From Azolla caroliniana (Eukaryota > Polypodiophyta), in contig JBHGNT010000004.1 of the NCBI GenBank assembly GCA_043228905.1, positions 23,002,001 through 23,066,000 on the forward strand: 64,000 nucleotides of DNA, read 5' to 3'. Below the pieces are notes generated by a model. That model had not been told where the DNA came from. It made no database searches and saw only the letters and a list, made by a program, of their open reading frames with translations. Made by a program: the position numbers and the translations under genes. Positions 10,270-19,165 of this stretch are shown in pieces; the first letter of the stretch is position 1; every line of letters begins with the position of its first letter.

Positions 10270-13200
10270 CTACACTACGACACTCGCCCCCTCCAAACCC
10301 GCACATCCTCCGGTATGTGCCGAAGTTCTTGATTCTTCGTATCCGTCTTCATCCGAAGCTTCCTCCGATTCTCCCCTTATGTCAACTATGAGTTGTAATC
10401 CACTTTCTTCGCTTCCCGCATCATTGTGGTCTTCGTCCGATTGCTCCTCGTTGTCGGCCTCGACTTGGATCACATAAGGTTTGTCGTCGGTCCGCTTCTT
10501 GAAAATCTTCACCTGCTTCCCGGCTATAGGCACTCGAAGTATTGTTCCATCCAACTCGGACAGTCGGTACGTCCCGTTGTCGAAGACCTTCCGAACCTCG
10601 TACGGCCCGAACCACCTTTTCGCGAATTTCCGCATCGTTGTATGTTGATGGTCCAAGCTACTATCATAGACGATCACCCAATCTCCTTCTTCAATCCTCC
10701 TCGGTCGTAGTCGGTGCTTTGTGTCGAACCGGCTTTTGTTCCGGAACCGTGCTTCTTGTTGTCGGCGTGACGCTTCCGCTACATCTTTCGGTCTTCCCTC
10801 CAGTTGTCGTATCCGGACCGCTAGTAGTTCTTCCCGGCTCATCTCTTCCTTCCACGGTAGTATTGTCCATGTCGCGATTGCGGTTTCCGTTGGCATTACC
10901 GGTGCTTGTCCGGTCATGAGTTCTGCCGGCATGTAACCGGTCACGGAGCTATGCGTCGTCCGATCCGCCCATAGTGCATACGGAAGCATTTGTGGCCAAT
11001 CCTTCACCCTTCCGTCGCATGCCTTCGCAAGTGCTTTCACGATCGGACTATGTCCTCGTTCGATCTTCCCGTTGGCCTCTGGATTGTAGGCCGTTGTCAA
11101 CGTTAACCGAACTCCATGTTTGGCGAAGAATCCCCTAGCTTTGTCCGAGTCGAGTTCTCCCCGGTCCGCAATCACTTGTCCTACGCAGCCGTACCTACAA
11201 AACACTTCTTCCAAAAGAAATTGGCACACCGCGGCACACGTTTTCCTCCGAAGCGCTCGACCTTCAACTTGGTTTGTGAGATCTTCTCGAGCTAACACCA
11301 AGTATTTCTTTTGTCCAATCCCGGTCGGCATAGCTACAATGTCGACCATCCACTTGAAGTTGATTGTCGGTGAGAATGTCGGATGCAGCTCATCTCGGTG
11401 TCGGACCCCGGAGTAGACTTGACATTTCTCGCAGCTTTCTGTGAACTCCGCGACATCTTTATACATGTTCTTCCACCAATATCTTTGCTTGATTTTCACA
11501 AAAGTTGCCCATGTTCCTCGATGTCCAGCCCAATCGGATTCGTGGAACTCGGACATTATCCGGTTTCGTTGCTCTTTCGTCCCGACTACTCGAAGTGGTA
11601 TCCCATCCGGTCTTTTCGGCGTCCTCCATATTAAACCGTTTTCCAAGAAGAACTTTTGGACTTGCCTCTTCTTCCTTCGGATCTCGGCTCTCCTTTCTTT
11701 ATCATTGGTTGAATCCTCGACCTCTTGTAGCATCTTCCCGATCATCAAGGTTTCCCCCTCGTATTCTTCTTCCCGGAATTCTCGGATCACGTTCACTCGG
11801 CATATGTGTTCTGACGTGAAGTAGTCTTCGAAAACTTCTTCATTATCTGATTCGGTTATGTCGTCTTCAAACCGCGCCCTCGATAACATGTCCGCTACCG
11901 CGTTGTCCTTCCCCGAGATGTGTCGAACCTCCGGATTAAGTGACTTGACATATGCAATCCACCTTAGCATAGCCACATCCGGTATCGTACAACACCGCAT
12001 CATCCCGAGTATCGGAAGACAATCCGTCTCGATCACCACTTCAGCTCCGATCAAATAATCCCGATCCGATTTTATCGCCGACACGACTCCCCACAATTCT
12101 CTTTTGACTTGTGCATATCCGCGTTGCCTTTCGTTGAGGACCTTTGCTCCAAATCGGATCGGATACCGCGAACCATCCGAGTCGGCTTGATTGATGACCC
12201 ACCCGATACCGGTTGGACTTGTATCAACCGTTACTATGATTGGCCGCTCGTAGCTTGGCTTCTTAAGTGATTCCGCCCTCCATAGTGTCTTCTTGAGCTT
12301 CCTCATGGCTTTAGTGTGTTCCGGTTTCCACTCGAATTTCTTACCTTTCCGCAACAAGTGATAGAGCGGGTCCGCTATATGTGCATAGTGCGGAATCCAT
12401 ATGTGATAGAATGCACACGCACCCAGAAACCTTCGGACTTCCGATGTTGACTCACATACTTCCTTCATAGCTTGAATCGCATCGATCTTTGTTGGTGACG
12501 GTCTTCGGCCGTAGGGTCCACATAGATGTCCGACCACCAATATTTCTTCTTGCCCGAATGCCGATTTCTCCCCGGAAAGTGTTAGGTGCACATCTTCTAG
12601 CTTTCGCAACACTTTCTCGCAATCATGAATATGGTCGACCACGAACTTTCGGCATCCCCGATCATCCATAGTCTCATCTTTTTCTTCCACCGCGCATCCT
12701 TTCATCGGAATGTCATCTAGAAACGGCATCGTTATCTCCGGGATGCAATCTCGAAGCACCTTGTTCATCGCGTTCATCATATGTGCAACCGAGTTTGTCG
12801 CTCCTTGTGGTAGTGTGCACATTCGAACTAGCCCTATTGGTGTCCGCATGGTAGTGATGTCTCGGCTCTCCACGGCTAGTTGGAATTGGTCATACCCCGA
12901 GTATAGGTCCCCGATGGAGTATATCGCACGTCCGGCAAAAGCTTCCGCGAATTCGTCCACTATCGGACCGACTCCCGAGTTCCGGATCGTGACCTTGTTC
13001 ACCGGTTGCAAGTCTTGGATGAATCGGAGTGACCCATTCTTCTTCGGAACCGTAAACCATCGATTTGAGTACGGAGCACTTGATGGCTCTAGAATCCCCA
13101 TCGCCACCTTCTCCTTGAGCAAGTCGATGACTTTCGGAATATGCGCCCGTGGCACCGGAATCGGCTTCAGGTTCCACGGTACATGATCAATCGTGAAAAT

Positions 13201-13875
13201 CACCATCGGCTCCACTATCTTTGGATCAATGCATCCGATCTCCCTCGATGTGAACGCGAATGCTTTGCCGTGTTGCTCCAACATCTCTCGAAACCGTTTT
13301 TCTTCTTCTTGTAAGAGGAACCCACCTCCACCGATCCGAAGTTTCTTCCGGGTCTCATCTGTGAAGGCATGTCCGATATCCACGGACTTCCGAAGTGTCG
13401 GATCTCCCGAGACTTCTTTCTTCTTTTGTTCGCTATCGGCGGGTAGTGGTCCCGCGGCCGGTTTCACCTTCTTCTCCACGGTCTTGTATTTCGTACTTAC
13501 CATTGCTTCTTCTTTGCGGAGCGCATCCGGCCCCATTTTCGCAACGATCTCGTACATCTCGACCGATTCCACCGGGACTACCCGGTTCCCTTGGCTTTTA
13601 TCTTCCGCAAGCTCTTCAAGCCGTTGTAGTGTATTCCCATAGAACACTTCCTCGATCACTCCCACGATTTCTTCGTCTTCTTTTATTATTGATGCCGACC
13701 GTAACTTATCCTCCACTTGTCGGTATTGTTTCTTCATTCCTCCGGTTACGGCCGTGTACGTAGATGCCCCATCCGGGCCGATTCGTACTTGTTTTGCTCC
13801 GAGACTTTTCTTCCTGTGTGGGGTATCAGGGCTTCTCGGACTATCACTTCCCCACTCCGCAACAGTCCGCTTTAA
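10270..13875 (-). CDS. gypsy-1 pol: reverse transcriptase, RNase H, integrase
   Basis: This is a long undamaged frame: the ATG-initiated part (13737-10270) is 1155 residues and the frame is open upstream to the protease stop. Reverse transcriptase is about residues 200-350 with catalytic FLDD near 340. RNase H starts near 500 (VTVDTSPTGIGW) and holds HISGKDNAVADMLSR near 610. The integrase has an HHCC finger (HESDWAGHRGTW...CEKC), the triad D in KWMVDIV, D in VIADRGELD and E in NGKIERGH, then a GPY/F module (KRWFGPYEV). No catalytic change is seen. The frame is -1 relative to protease, so it is probably made by frameshifting at the ATTTTTAAAG stretch. Its 3' end runs through the polypurine tract 13 bases into the LTR. 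Confidence 0.93.
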   Translation of the reverse strand, partial: LKRTVAEWGSDSPRSPDTPHRKKSLGAKQVRIGPDGASTYTAVTGGMKKQYRQVEDKLRSASIIKEDEEIVGVIEEVFYGNTLQRLEELAEDKSQGNRVVPVESVEMYEIVAKMGPDALRKEEAMVSTKYKTVEKKVKPAAGPLPADSEQKKKEVSGDPTLRKSVDIGHAFTDETRKKLRIGGGGFLLQEEEKRFREMLEQHGKAFAFTSREIGCIDPKIVEPMVIFTIDHVPWNLKPIPVPRAHIPKVIDLLKEKVAMGILEPSSAPYSNRWFTVPKKNGSLRFIQDLQPVNKVTIRNSGVGPIVDEFAEAFAGRAIYSIGDLYSGYDQFQLAVESRDITTMRTPIGLVRMCTLPQGATNSVAHMMNAMNKVLRDCIPEITMPFLDDIPMKGCAVEEKDETMDDRGCRKFVVDHIHDCEKVLRKLEDVHLTLSGEKSAFGQEEILVVGHLCGPYGRRPSPTKIDAIQAMKEVCESTSEVRRFLGACAFYHIWIPHYAHIADPLYHLLRKGKKFEWKPEHTKAMRKLKKTLWRAESLKKPSYERPIIVTVDTSPTGIGWVINQADSDGSRYPIRFGAKVLNERQRGYAQVKRELWGVVSAIKSDRDYLIGAEVVIETDCLPILGMMRCCTIPDVAMLRWIAYVKSLNPEVRHISGKDNAVADMLSRARFEDDITESDNEEVFEDYFTSEHICRVNVIREFREEEYEGETLMIGKMLQEVEDSTNDKERRAEIRRKKRQVQKFFLENGLIWRTPKRPDGIPLRVVGTKEQRNRIMSEFHESDWAGHRGTWATFVKIKQRYWWKNMYKDVAEFTESCEKCQVYSGVRHRDELHPTFSPTINFKWMVDIVAMPTGIGQKKYLVLAREDLTNQVEGRALRRKTCAAVCQFLLEEVFCRYGCVGQVIADRGELDSDKARGFFAKHGVRLTLTTAYNPEANGKIERGHSPIVKALAKACDGRVKDWPQMLPYALWADRTTHSSVTGYMPAELMTGQAPVMPTETAIATWTILPWKEEMSREELLAVRIRQLEGRPKDVAEASRRQQEARFRNKSRFDTKHRLRPRRIEEGDWVIVYDSSLDHQHTTMRKFAKRWFGPYEVRKVFDNGTYRLSELDGTILRVPIAGKQVKIFKKRTDDKPYVIQVEADNEEQSDEDHNDAGSEESGLQLIVDIRGESEEASDEDGYEESRTSAHTGGCAGLEGASVVV
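10283..10299 (-). promoter_or_regulatory. Polypurine tract of gypsy-1
   Basis: On the minus strand TTTGGAGGGGGCGAG lies directly before the 3' LTR. Gypsy-2 has the comparable AGTGGGGGTGGA before its LTR. Confidence 0.8.
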
Positions 13876-14750
13876 AAATCCATTCTCACTTGGGGCAAGA
13901 GTTCCCTCTTGTTCCTTTCGTGATTTGCCGGCACCGTTAGGAATTGGACGGATTTCCCTCCGTTTTGGCTCCGAATTCGCGCAAAAGCCGCACCACTATC
14001 GAACACCTTCGTCTCCATCCGTGAAGCCGTGATAAAGGGTTGGCCGAGGATGACAGAATGTGAAACCTCATCCTGCACAAAGAAATTTTGGTCAATTTCG
14101 ACATCCCCGATCTTTACCGTCACATCCGGACAAGCCGCAAATAGGTCTTCTGTCGTTTTCGTGGCTGCCCGAATCTTCCATCCATGGTTGGTGTTTATAG
14201 GCCACTTCCCCTTTTGGTAGAACTCCTTGGACATCAAGTTGATCTCCGATCCGTGATCAATCAATGCTAGCACGGGTTCTTTGATGTTGCCGATTCGGAC
14301 CGGAGTCTCCGTAGTCGCACGGGCCCAGTGTGGCCTTGTATAGTGGGAGTTCGGAATTTCGCCTTCCACTTCGGTGTCGTTCGTTGAAACGGTATTTGCA
14401 TTCACCCTTGGAGCATTTTCCTCCGTACTTTGTCTCTTCCTTTTCACGAGATCCACGAGAAGATCGTGAAACTCCTTCTTCGCTATTCCGAGTAGTTCCC
14501 GCAACGAAAAATCTACCCGGCTATCCAAGATTCTTTCCTCGAACACTCTTTTCAAGTCGGTTTGTTGTTCTATGTCCGAGGCGAGCTTGAATGCCGGAGT
14601 CGCCTTTTCTTTTCCCTTACCTCCGGAGTTCCAGCTTTCCGGTATCTTCGATGGTCCGGCCGCATCCTCCGTGCGCCGTCGTTTCTCCTCCACATACACC
14701 TCATGTAATTGACACAGGGCGTATATGCTATTCTTGTCGACAGGGCACTC
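13872..14750 (-). CDS. gypsy-1 protease frame
   Basis: The frame opens directly after the gag TGA in the same phase and ends at TAA 13874-13872. It starts with a linker rich in Lys and Glu. A retropepsin-like domain follows with ALIDHGSEINLM near the middle, where the usual D-S/T-G triad reads D-H-G. A conserved HGWKIRAA segment and VILGQPFI follow, like the second half of single-chain retroviral proteases. Gypsy-2 has the same DHGSEINLM, so His is a family trait and not damage. Expression would need read-through of TGA 14753-14751. The pol frame is reached by a -1 shift at the end of this frame. Confidence 0.85.
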   Translation of the reverse strand, partial: ECPVDKNSIYALCQLHEVYVEEKRRRTEDAAGPSKIPESWNSGGKGKEKATPAFKLASDIEQQTDLKRVFEERILDSRVDFSLRELLGIAKKEFHDLLVDLVKRKRQSTEENAPRVNANTVSTNDTEVEGEIPNSHYTRPHWARATTETPVRIGNIKEPVLALIDHGSEINLMSKEFYQKGKWPINTNHGWKIRAATKTTEDLFAACPDVTVKIGDVEIDQNFFVQDEVSHSVILGQPFITASRMETKVFDSGAAFARIRSQNGGKSVQFLTVPANHERNKRELLPQVRMDF

Positions 14751-15911
14751 TCATCCCGTAGCTTCCCGGACGCCTTCCGCGGTGTTTCGGATATCGTTGG
14801 AGTCGGTTTTCTCGGTGTTTCCTAGCACCTCCGGCCAGAAAGACGCCTTCGCTCCCGATGACTCCCCGACACATATTCCCGCGGTTGTCGCATAGTTGCT
14901 TCTTGCCGCTAACTCCTCCTCGAGCACCATCTTCATGCCGCCTTTCCGGAAGTTCGGTCGGAGTGGCTTCCGAGAGTCCATCGAATGAATCCGGTTTCCC
15001 TCGTAGTAGATGAGATCCCGTCGTAGCGCCTCCTTATGGTCGTCGCAATCCCTCCGATCGTGTTCGGCGCTATCGCACCATATGCACCGTCGATCCGTAT
15101 ATTTGGAGCTTGTGGGGCGGTCATCCGACTTCTTCACCATCGCGATCTTTAGATTCTCCATCTCCTTCAGCAGCTGCTCCACCGTAGACGCGTCGACTCC
15201 CTTCTCGGCCGTAATCTCCCGAGCCCTCGGTTGATGGTCTTCCAGTCCCGTTCTCGGTTTTGGAATCGGTTCCGAAACCCTCTTTTCTTCGTTGGCAAGC
15301 CATTGCCCCCTCTTCATGTACCGCGCGATGATATCCCGCACGCTTTCCCATGTTTCAGTGAGGCCGCTTTCGGTGGTCGTGTCCTCAAGAAGCACTCCGA
15401 GATCTTTCCGGTCCCGGACGTCCACAGCTCGCAAAAACATGATGACTTTGTCCGGTGCAAGAATAGTTTGATCTCTCGCGGACAACCTCCCGAACCGACT
15501 TTCGAATGTCGAAAACACTTCGAGGACCTTCAGCCCCTTACCTGACGTTTCCACCCAATCCTCGAATCCCCTCCGCGTTGCCTTGGAGGAATCCTCGATG
15601 GCAAACGTGGTCTTTAACGCCTCTTCGAATGCTTCCCACGTCGGATTTTGTTGTTGCAACCCGTGGATACTCCCTTGAAGCCCGTCGGTCGCCACCCGGT
15701 TAAAGGATGTCACTTGCAGTCCTTCCGAAGCCCGGCACCGGAGCATCTCCGCCTTGTAGTCCTGCAAATATCGCGACACATCCTTACCATTAAATTGCCC
15801 GTTGCGTTGCACGAGCCGCTCTACTGATGCCGAAATCTCCGACATCGTGCGTTGTTCTTGAAGCATCCGTTCGAACATCGCCATCATATTGTTAGCTTGT
15901 TGAGCCTCCAT
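14751..15911 (-). CDS. gypsy-1 gag
   Basis: I chose the ATG at 15911 because the frame upstream runs back through the PBS into the LTR (to 15998) and would be an unlikely start. The product is about 386 residues. It is largely helical and charged, with a gag-like region (WEAFEEAL, ESRFGRLS) and one CCHC knuckle CIWCDSAEHDRRDC near the C-terminus. It ends at TGA 14753-14751, with the protease frame continuing in phase. Gypsy-2 and gypsy-3 have homologous gag frames with the same ending. Confidence 0.85.
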   Translation of the reverse strand: MEAQQANNMMAMFERMLQEQRTMSEISASVERLVQRNGQFNGKDVSRYLQDYKAEMLRCRASEGLQVTSFNRVATDGLQGSIHGLQQQNPTWEAFEEALKTTFAIEDSSKATRRGFEDWVETSGKGLKVLEVFSTFESRFGRLSARDQTILAPDKVIMFLRAVDVRDRKDLGVLLEDTTTESGLTETWESVRDIIARYMKRGQWLANEEKRVSEPIPKPRTGLEDHQPRAREITAEKGVDASTVEQLLKEMENLKIAMVKKSDDRPTSSKYTDRRCIWCDSAEHDRRDCDDHKEALRRDLIYYEGNRIHSMDSRKPLRPNFRKGGMKMVLEEELAARSNYATTAGICVGESSGAKASFWPEVLGNTEKTDSNDIRNTAEGVREATG

Positions 15912-15929
15912 CTCCTTGCCACCCGTTTT

Positions 15930-15945
15930 CACGTCGGGTTCACCA
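15930..15945 (-). promoter_or_regulatory. Primer-binding site of gypsy-1
   Basis: TGGTGAACCCGACGTG on the minus strand starts four bases after the 5' LTR. Gypsy-3 has TGGTGAACCCAACGTG at the same place (44610-44625). The TGG start fits pairing with a tRNA CCA end, but I cannot assign the tRNA with confidence. Confidence 0.7.
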
Positions 15946-15949
15946 ACTG

Positions 15950-16779
15950 TGTCGTGCCTTTCGGCTCCGGATCGTTGCGTGAGTCGGGTGGGAACCACAG
16001 AGGTCTTGGACTAGGAGAAAGAAGTTCGTGAGATAAAGATTAATTATGAATAAATAGCGAAGAGAAAGATAAGAAACTCGTGAATCACACGAGTATACTA
16101 TATTAATTGGTACTTAGGGTGTTAAGAGAGAAGTAGATGTATAAATCGTGAATCCCACGAATAATTTTTGTATTGATTAATACTTAATCCAAATAATCAA
16201 CAACCCTTTACATATTTCTCTCCTCCTTATATAAGGAAAGAAGAGCTAAGCATGGCTTCATGCTTTTTTTTTTACAAAAAGTGTTCATGTCCACTAAATG
16301 TGCATGTGATGCTTTTTTATTTCCTAAGTATAGGGCTCATGCACGCTAGATGTGCATGAGTTATTTTTAGTGTCTCGTGTTTTTCTTTTTCATATATTAA
16401 AAAATACACAATTTACCTTTTAATAAAGGTATGCATAAATAAAGGTCTTATACGTATTAAATCTATATTTAAAACACTTAAGATAAGTTAATGTAATGGT
16501 AAGGTTGGGGTTTGTCAACGTGGAGGTGCAGAGTTCGAATCACGCCTTGCGCAGTAGTGAGTATTTACTTTCCTTTTACATTTATGTCTCTTTATCCGGC
16601 TCTTCCTTGCCGGTATGCCGTTTTCCTCCTTGCCGGTATGCCGTTTTTCCTCCTTGCCGGTATGCCGTTTTCCTCCTTGCCGGTATGCCGTTTTCTTCCG
16701 GTTCTCACCGAGCACTCCATTCTCTATCCGGAGGGACAAAAATATAATTTCCACATAGTGTGCAACCTACACTACGACA
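15950..16779 (-). repeat. 5' LTR of gypsy-1
   Basis: This is the upstream LTR on the minus strand, with the same content as the 3' LTR, including the 23-24 bp repeats (16602-16702) and tRNA-like boxes (16495, 16531). Near identity of the two LTRs means a recent insertion, because the LTRs are identical at the time of integration. Confidence 0.95.
16227..16234 (-). promoter_or_regulatory. TATA box in the gypsy-1 5' LTR
   Basis: TATATAAG reads on the minus strand within a short palindrome. It is about 280 bases before the LTR/PBS junction, a reasonable place for the genomic RNA promoter. Confidence 0.5.
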
Positions 16780-17506
16780 ACGTATACTTCGGTATGTCAA
16801 CGACACTAAGGACCGGGGACTGCTATATCGGACCGGTGCAGCCGCGCAGTTAGTCGGCTACACCGATGCTGATTGGGCTGGCAACGCCGCCAATCGCCGA
16901 TCCACGTCCGGATACGCGTTCTCCGTCGGGAGTGTCGCGATCGTGTGGAGTAGTAAGAAGCAGCCGACAGTTGCACTGTCGAGCACCGAAGCTGAGTACC
17001 GAGGAGCGGCTGTCGCGACATGCGAAGCCATATGGTTGAAGCGGCTACTTAAGGACCTGCAAGAGGAGGTGTCAGATCCGACGACGATCTACTACGACAA
17101 CCCCAGCAACATCCAGCTCGCGAAAAACCCCGTTTTCCACGCACGGACCAAGCACATTGAGGTGCACTACCATTTCGTTCGTGAGCGTGTCCTTTCCGGT
17201 GAAGTGGAACTTCAGTACGTTCGGACAGATCGGCAGACTGCCGACATCTTCACTAAGCCCCTTGGTCTAGACAAGTTGCGGCAATTCTCCGGTGTGCTCG
17301 GATTGCGTCACCTCGACGTGCCAAACTTGAGGGGAAGAACAGTCCCAAACGACCAAGCAAAGCAGCATGAAAGGAGTGGAGGCCGCGACACCGAGTCGTT
17401 TGACTCGGCTGTTGACTCGGTTGTCGAGTTCGACTTCGGATCGGCTGAAGAAGCTGAGGACGGACCCGCGAAAAAGTCCGGAAGCGGACAGAAGGGGAGC
17501 AGCTGA
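16780..17506 (+). pseudogene. copia-2 gag-pol, second part (RNase H)
   Basis: The frame resumes right after gypsy-1 with [16 protein letters not shown]. RNase H motifs follow: [39 protein letters not shown] and [12 protein letters not shown], ending in the FTKPLG tail typical of copia. The frame then runs about 60 residues beyond the usual RNase H end, with an acidic stretch, to TGA 17504-17506. This part has no internal stop. It belongs with the frame at 5705-9453. Confidence 0.92.
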
Positions 17507-17883
17507 AGGAGAGAGCCGAAGCCAACACGCATGGGGGAGATGACGCCATCGAGGGCGAGAAGACCGAAGACGAGTTGGAGACAGCCAACTCGGACGAGAG
17601 CGAAAACCGATCGGAGGTAGCCGAGTCGGTTCGGATGTTTGATTCAGACACGTTGAATCAACCGAGGCCCAAGCGGAAGAAAAGGCAGCAGAAGAAGTGT
17701 CGACACCGCAACAACAGAAGAGTTGATAAGGGCCACATAAGAAGACAAGCCGACCGGAAGGGTCGAAGTGCGCGGAGTCGAACAGGTCGAGGAGCGCGAG
17801 GGAGACGTGAAGCCAGGAGGAACCGGAGCTGTGAGCCCGAGGATCCCGAAGAGCCTCGAGTTGAGCTTGAGGGGGAGTGTTGA
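17507..17883 (+). other. Extra 3' open frame of copia-2 between RNase H and the LTR
   Basis: In the frame -1 to RNase H, an open stretch of about 125 codons runs from before 17507 to 17883, just into the LTR. It is acidic at first (EGEKTEDELETANSDESEN) and then strongly basic (KRKKRQQKK and Arg/Gly runs), so it would resemble a nucleic-acid-binding or nuclear-targeting tail. No domain is recognised. It may be chance coding capacity of GC-rich sequence, or a real 3' ORF such as some plant copia lineages carry. Confidence 0.35.
17869..17877 (+). promoter_or_regulatory. Polypurine tract of copia-2
   Basis: GAGGGGGAG precedes the 3' LTR start TGTTGAGAG. Confidence 0.85.
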
Positions 17884-18271
17884 GAGACAAGCTCAACATC
17901 GGCCAGATCGGCTGAAGAAGCCGAGGACCGGATGGGACCGATTGGTTAGGCCGAGTGCGTAAACCGGGAGGCCGTTAGGAAAGATATTCCGTGAGGAATA
18001 TATTTGGGAGTTAGTGTAGGAGCTCTTAATGAGCATTGAAGTACTGTCAGTACTTCTGTCGGTCCTTCTAGGACTTGTATAAAAGTGTTCATGGAACACA
18101 CATATGTATAGAGTGTGGTGAATAGAGATTTTAATATAGTTCTTGTGTTTTCTCTCTCTCACTCTCTCTGTCTCTCCCGTGTATACTGCGTAAGCTCACG
18201 CTCTCCATTAAACCTGAGTGTTCTTCCTTTTGTTCTGTCTTCATACTTGCTTCCGCACGCTACTTTCTACA
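17878..18271 (+). repeat. 3' LTR of copia-2
   Basis: It matches the 5' LTR at 5234-5632 with about eight substitutions and a 5-bp deletion by eye. It is followed by target duplication ataat and then LINE ORF1 sequence. Confidence 0.93.
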
Positions 18272-18276
18272 ATAAT

Positions 18277-19130
18277 GCATGCTAAAAAATTCACCAATGG
18301 CCTTTCCAAGGGAAGCGGGTGTTTCCATACTCTCCTCTTTAATCCCAAGGATAACAATGTTCTTTGATCTTTGTTCACGCTCTTTCAATTCTCGGGATTT
18401 CAATGTGATGCTTTCTATATTCTTCTCTTGATGCATCACATGCATATTAGATGAGTTTGATACTCTATCCCCACCACATACATCGGCCCATGTTTTCATT
18501 GTACATACATTTTTTATCTCACTTACATCCCACCTCATCGTATCTATTTTTTCTTCTTTTAATGTTTCCTTTAACTCAATCTTATTAAGGCGCTCATTTG
18601 TTTCGAAAGAAGCTCTTTTACATTCTTGAATCTCTTCTTCAAGTTTTGCAACCACTTTCTTAAGAATTTCATTCTCAATGGCAATAGTTTGGAGCTTAGC
18701 ATTGTCTTTCATTAACATCCTAATCTCTTCACCTTGCTTGTTTATGGTTTCTTGAAGAGAAATCAAGTGACTCATAAGCATTTTGTCCATTGTGTTTATT
18801 GCATTGGAATCAAAATTTGTTGGTGATTCCGGTTCATTATCAATCATACTCCCGAACTTTGAGGCGGCCTTACGAGTGTGTATCATTGTAGGACCAAAAC
18901 CTACGAGAAGAGAGAGAGAGGGAGAGAGAAAATGTACTTTTCACTTGATTTAGGGCTTCAAAATCTACCTTGCGTTTGAGGAGCCGTGGAGCAAAGATGG
19001 ATGCGGACGAAAATGCTCATAACTTCTTGCCACGGTAACGGAATTCAGTAAATGAACATTCCTTAGAAAGATCTCTCAAAGAGCTTTCCAATGAGCTATA
19101 GAATGTAAACAAAGATGGCTAGAGTGAAAC
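18277..19130 (-). pseudogene. LINE fragment B: 5' UTR and ORF1 N-terminal half
   Basis: On the minus strand a frame opens at ATG 18886 and runs into the copia-2 target site. It encodes a coiled-coil protein (MLMSHLISLQETINKQGEE, then Lys/Glu-rich heptads) followed by SKNIVILGIKEES, which resembles the RRM-like start of LINE ORF1 proteins. Sequence 18887-19130 would be the 5' UTR. The LINE 5' end abuts a (GA)n tract in a copia LTR. Excising copia-2 joins this to fragment A (4410-5228). Confidence 0.75.
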
Positions 19131-19134
19131 GAGA

Positions 19135-19165
<31 letters not shown>
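19131..19165. repeat. (GA)n tract at the LINE/copia-3 LTR junction
   Basis: A near-perfect GA dinucleotide run separates the LINE 5' end from copia-3 LTR sequence. The same junction, followed by the same LTR wording (cttaaacaagaagttg), occurs at 37231-37275 next to LINE fragment C. Confidence 0.9.

Larger units (their letters stand above)
9454..10282 (-). repeat. 3' LTR of gypsy-1
   Basis: This is the downstream LTR on the minus strand. It holds a tRNA-like A/B box pair, four copies of a 23-24 bp repeat and a TATATAAG box. It matches 15950-16779 base for base except 9 rather than 10 T in one run near 9770. Confidence 0.95.
9454..16779 (-). mobile_element. gypsy-1: complete, young Ty3/gypsy element
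   Basis: LTRs of 829 and 830 bp bound the element; they appear identical apart from one base in a poly-T run. Both start TGTCG and end CGACA. The 4-bp duplication acgt (9450-9453, 16780-16783) flanks it, and excising the element plus one copy restores the copia-2 frame across QRILRYV. On the minus strand the order is LTR, PBS, gag, protease, reverse transcriptase, RNase H, integrase, polypurine tract, LTR, which is the gypsy (Metaviridae) order. The main frames are long and undamaged. There is no chromodomain that I can see; the integrase ends in a GPY/F-type module. Confidence 0.97.
5234..18271 (+). mobile_element. copia-2: complete Ty1/copia element, split by gypsy-1
   Basis: Two LTRs (5234-5632, 17878-18271) are flanked by the 5-bp target duplication ataat (5229-5233 and 18272-18276). 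Internally there are a PBS, gag-pol, an extra 3' frame and a polypurine tract. Gypsy-1 is inserted in the RNase H/reverse transcriptase junction at 9454-16779. Without gypsy-1 the element is about 5.7 kb. The LTRs differ by roughly eight substitutions and a 5-bp indel by eye (about 2 percent), so it is older than gypsy-1. It interrupts LINE ORF1. Its gag closely resembles that of copia-3. Confidence 0.96.

Noticed and set aside
10015-10332. Cys/Pro-rich frame with repeated PVCRFPPCRYAVF-like units
   Set aside because: It is the 23-24 bp LTR repeat translated; the identical frame recurs at 16512 in the other LTR. Not a gene.
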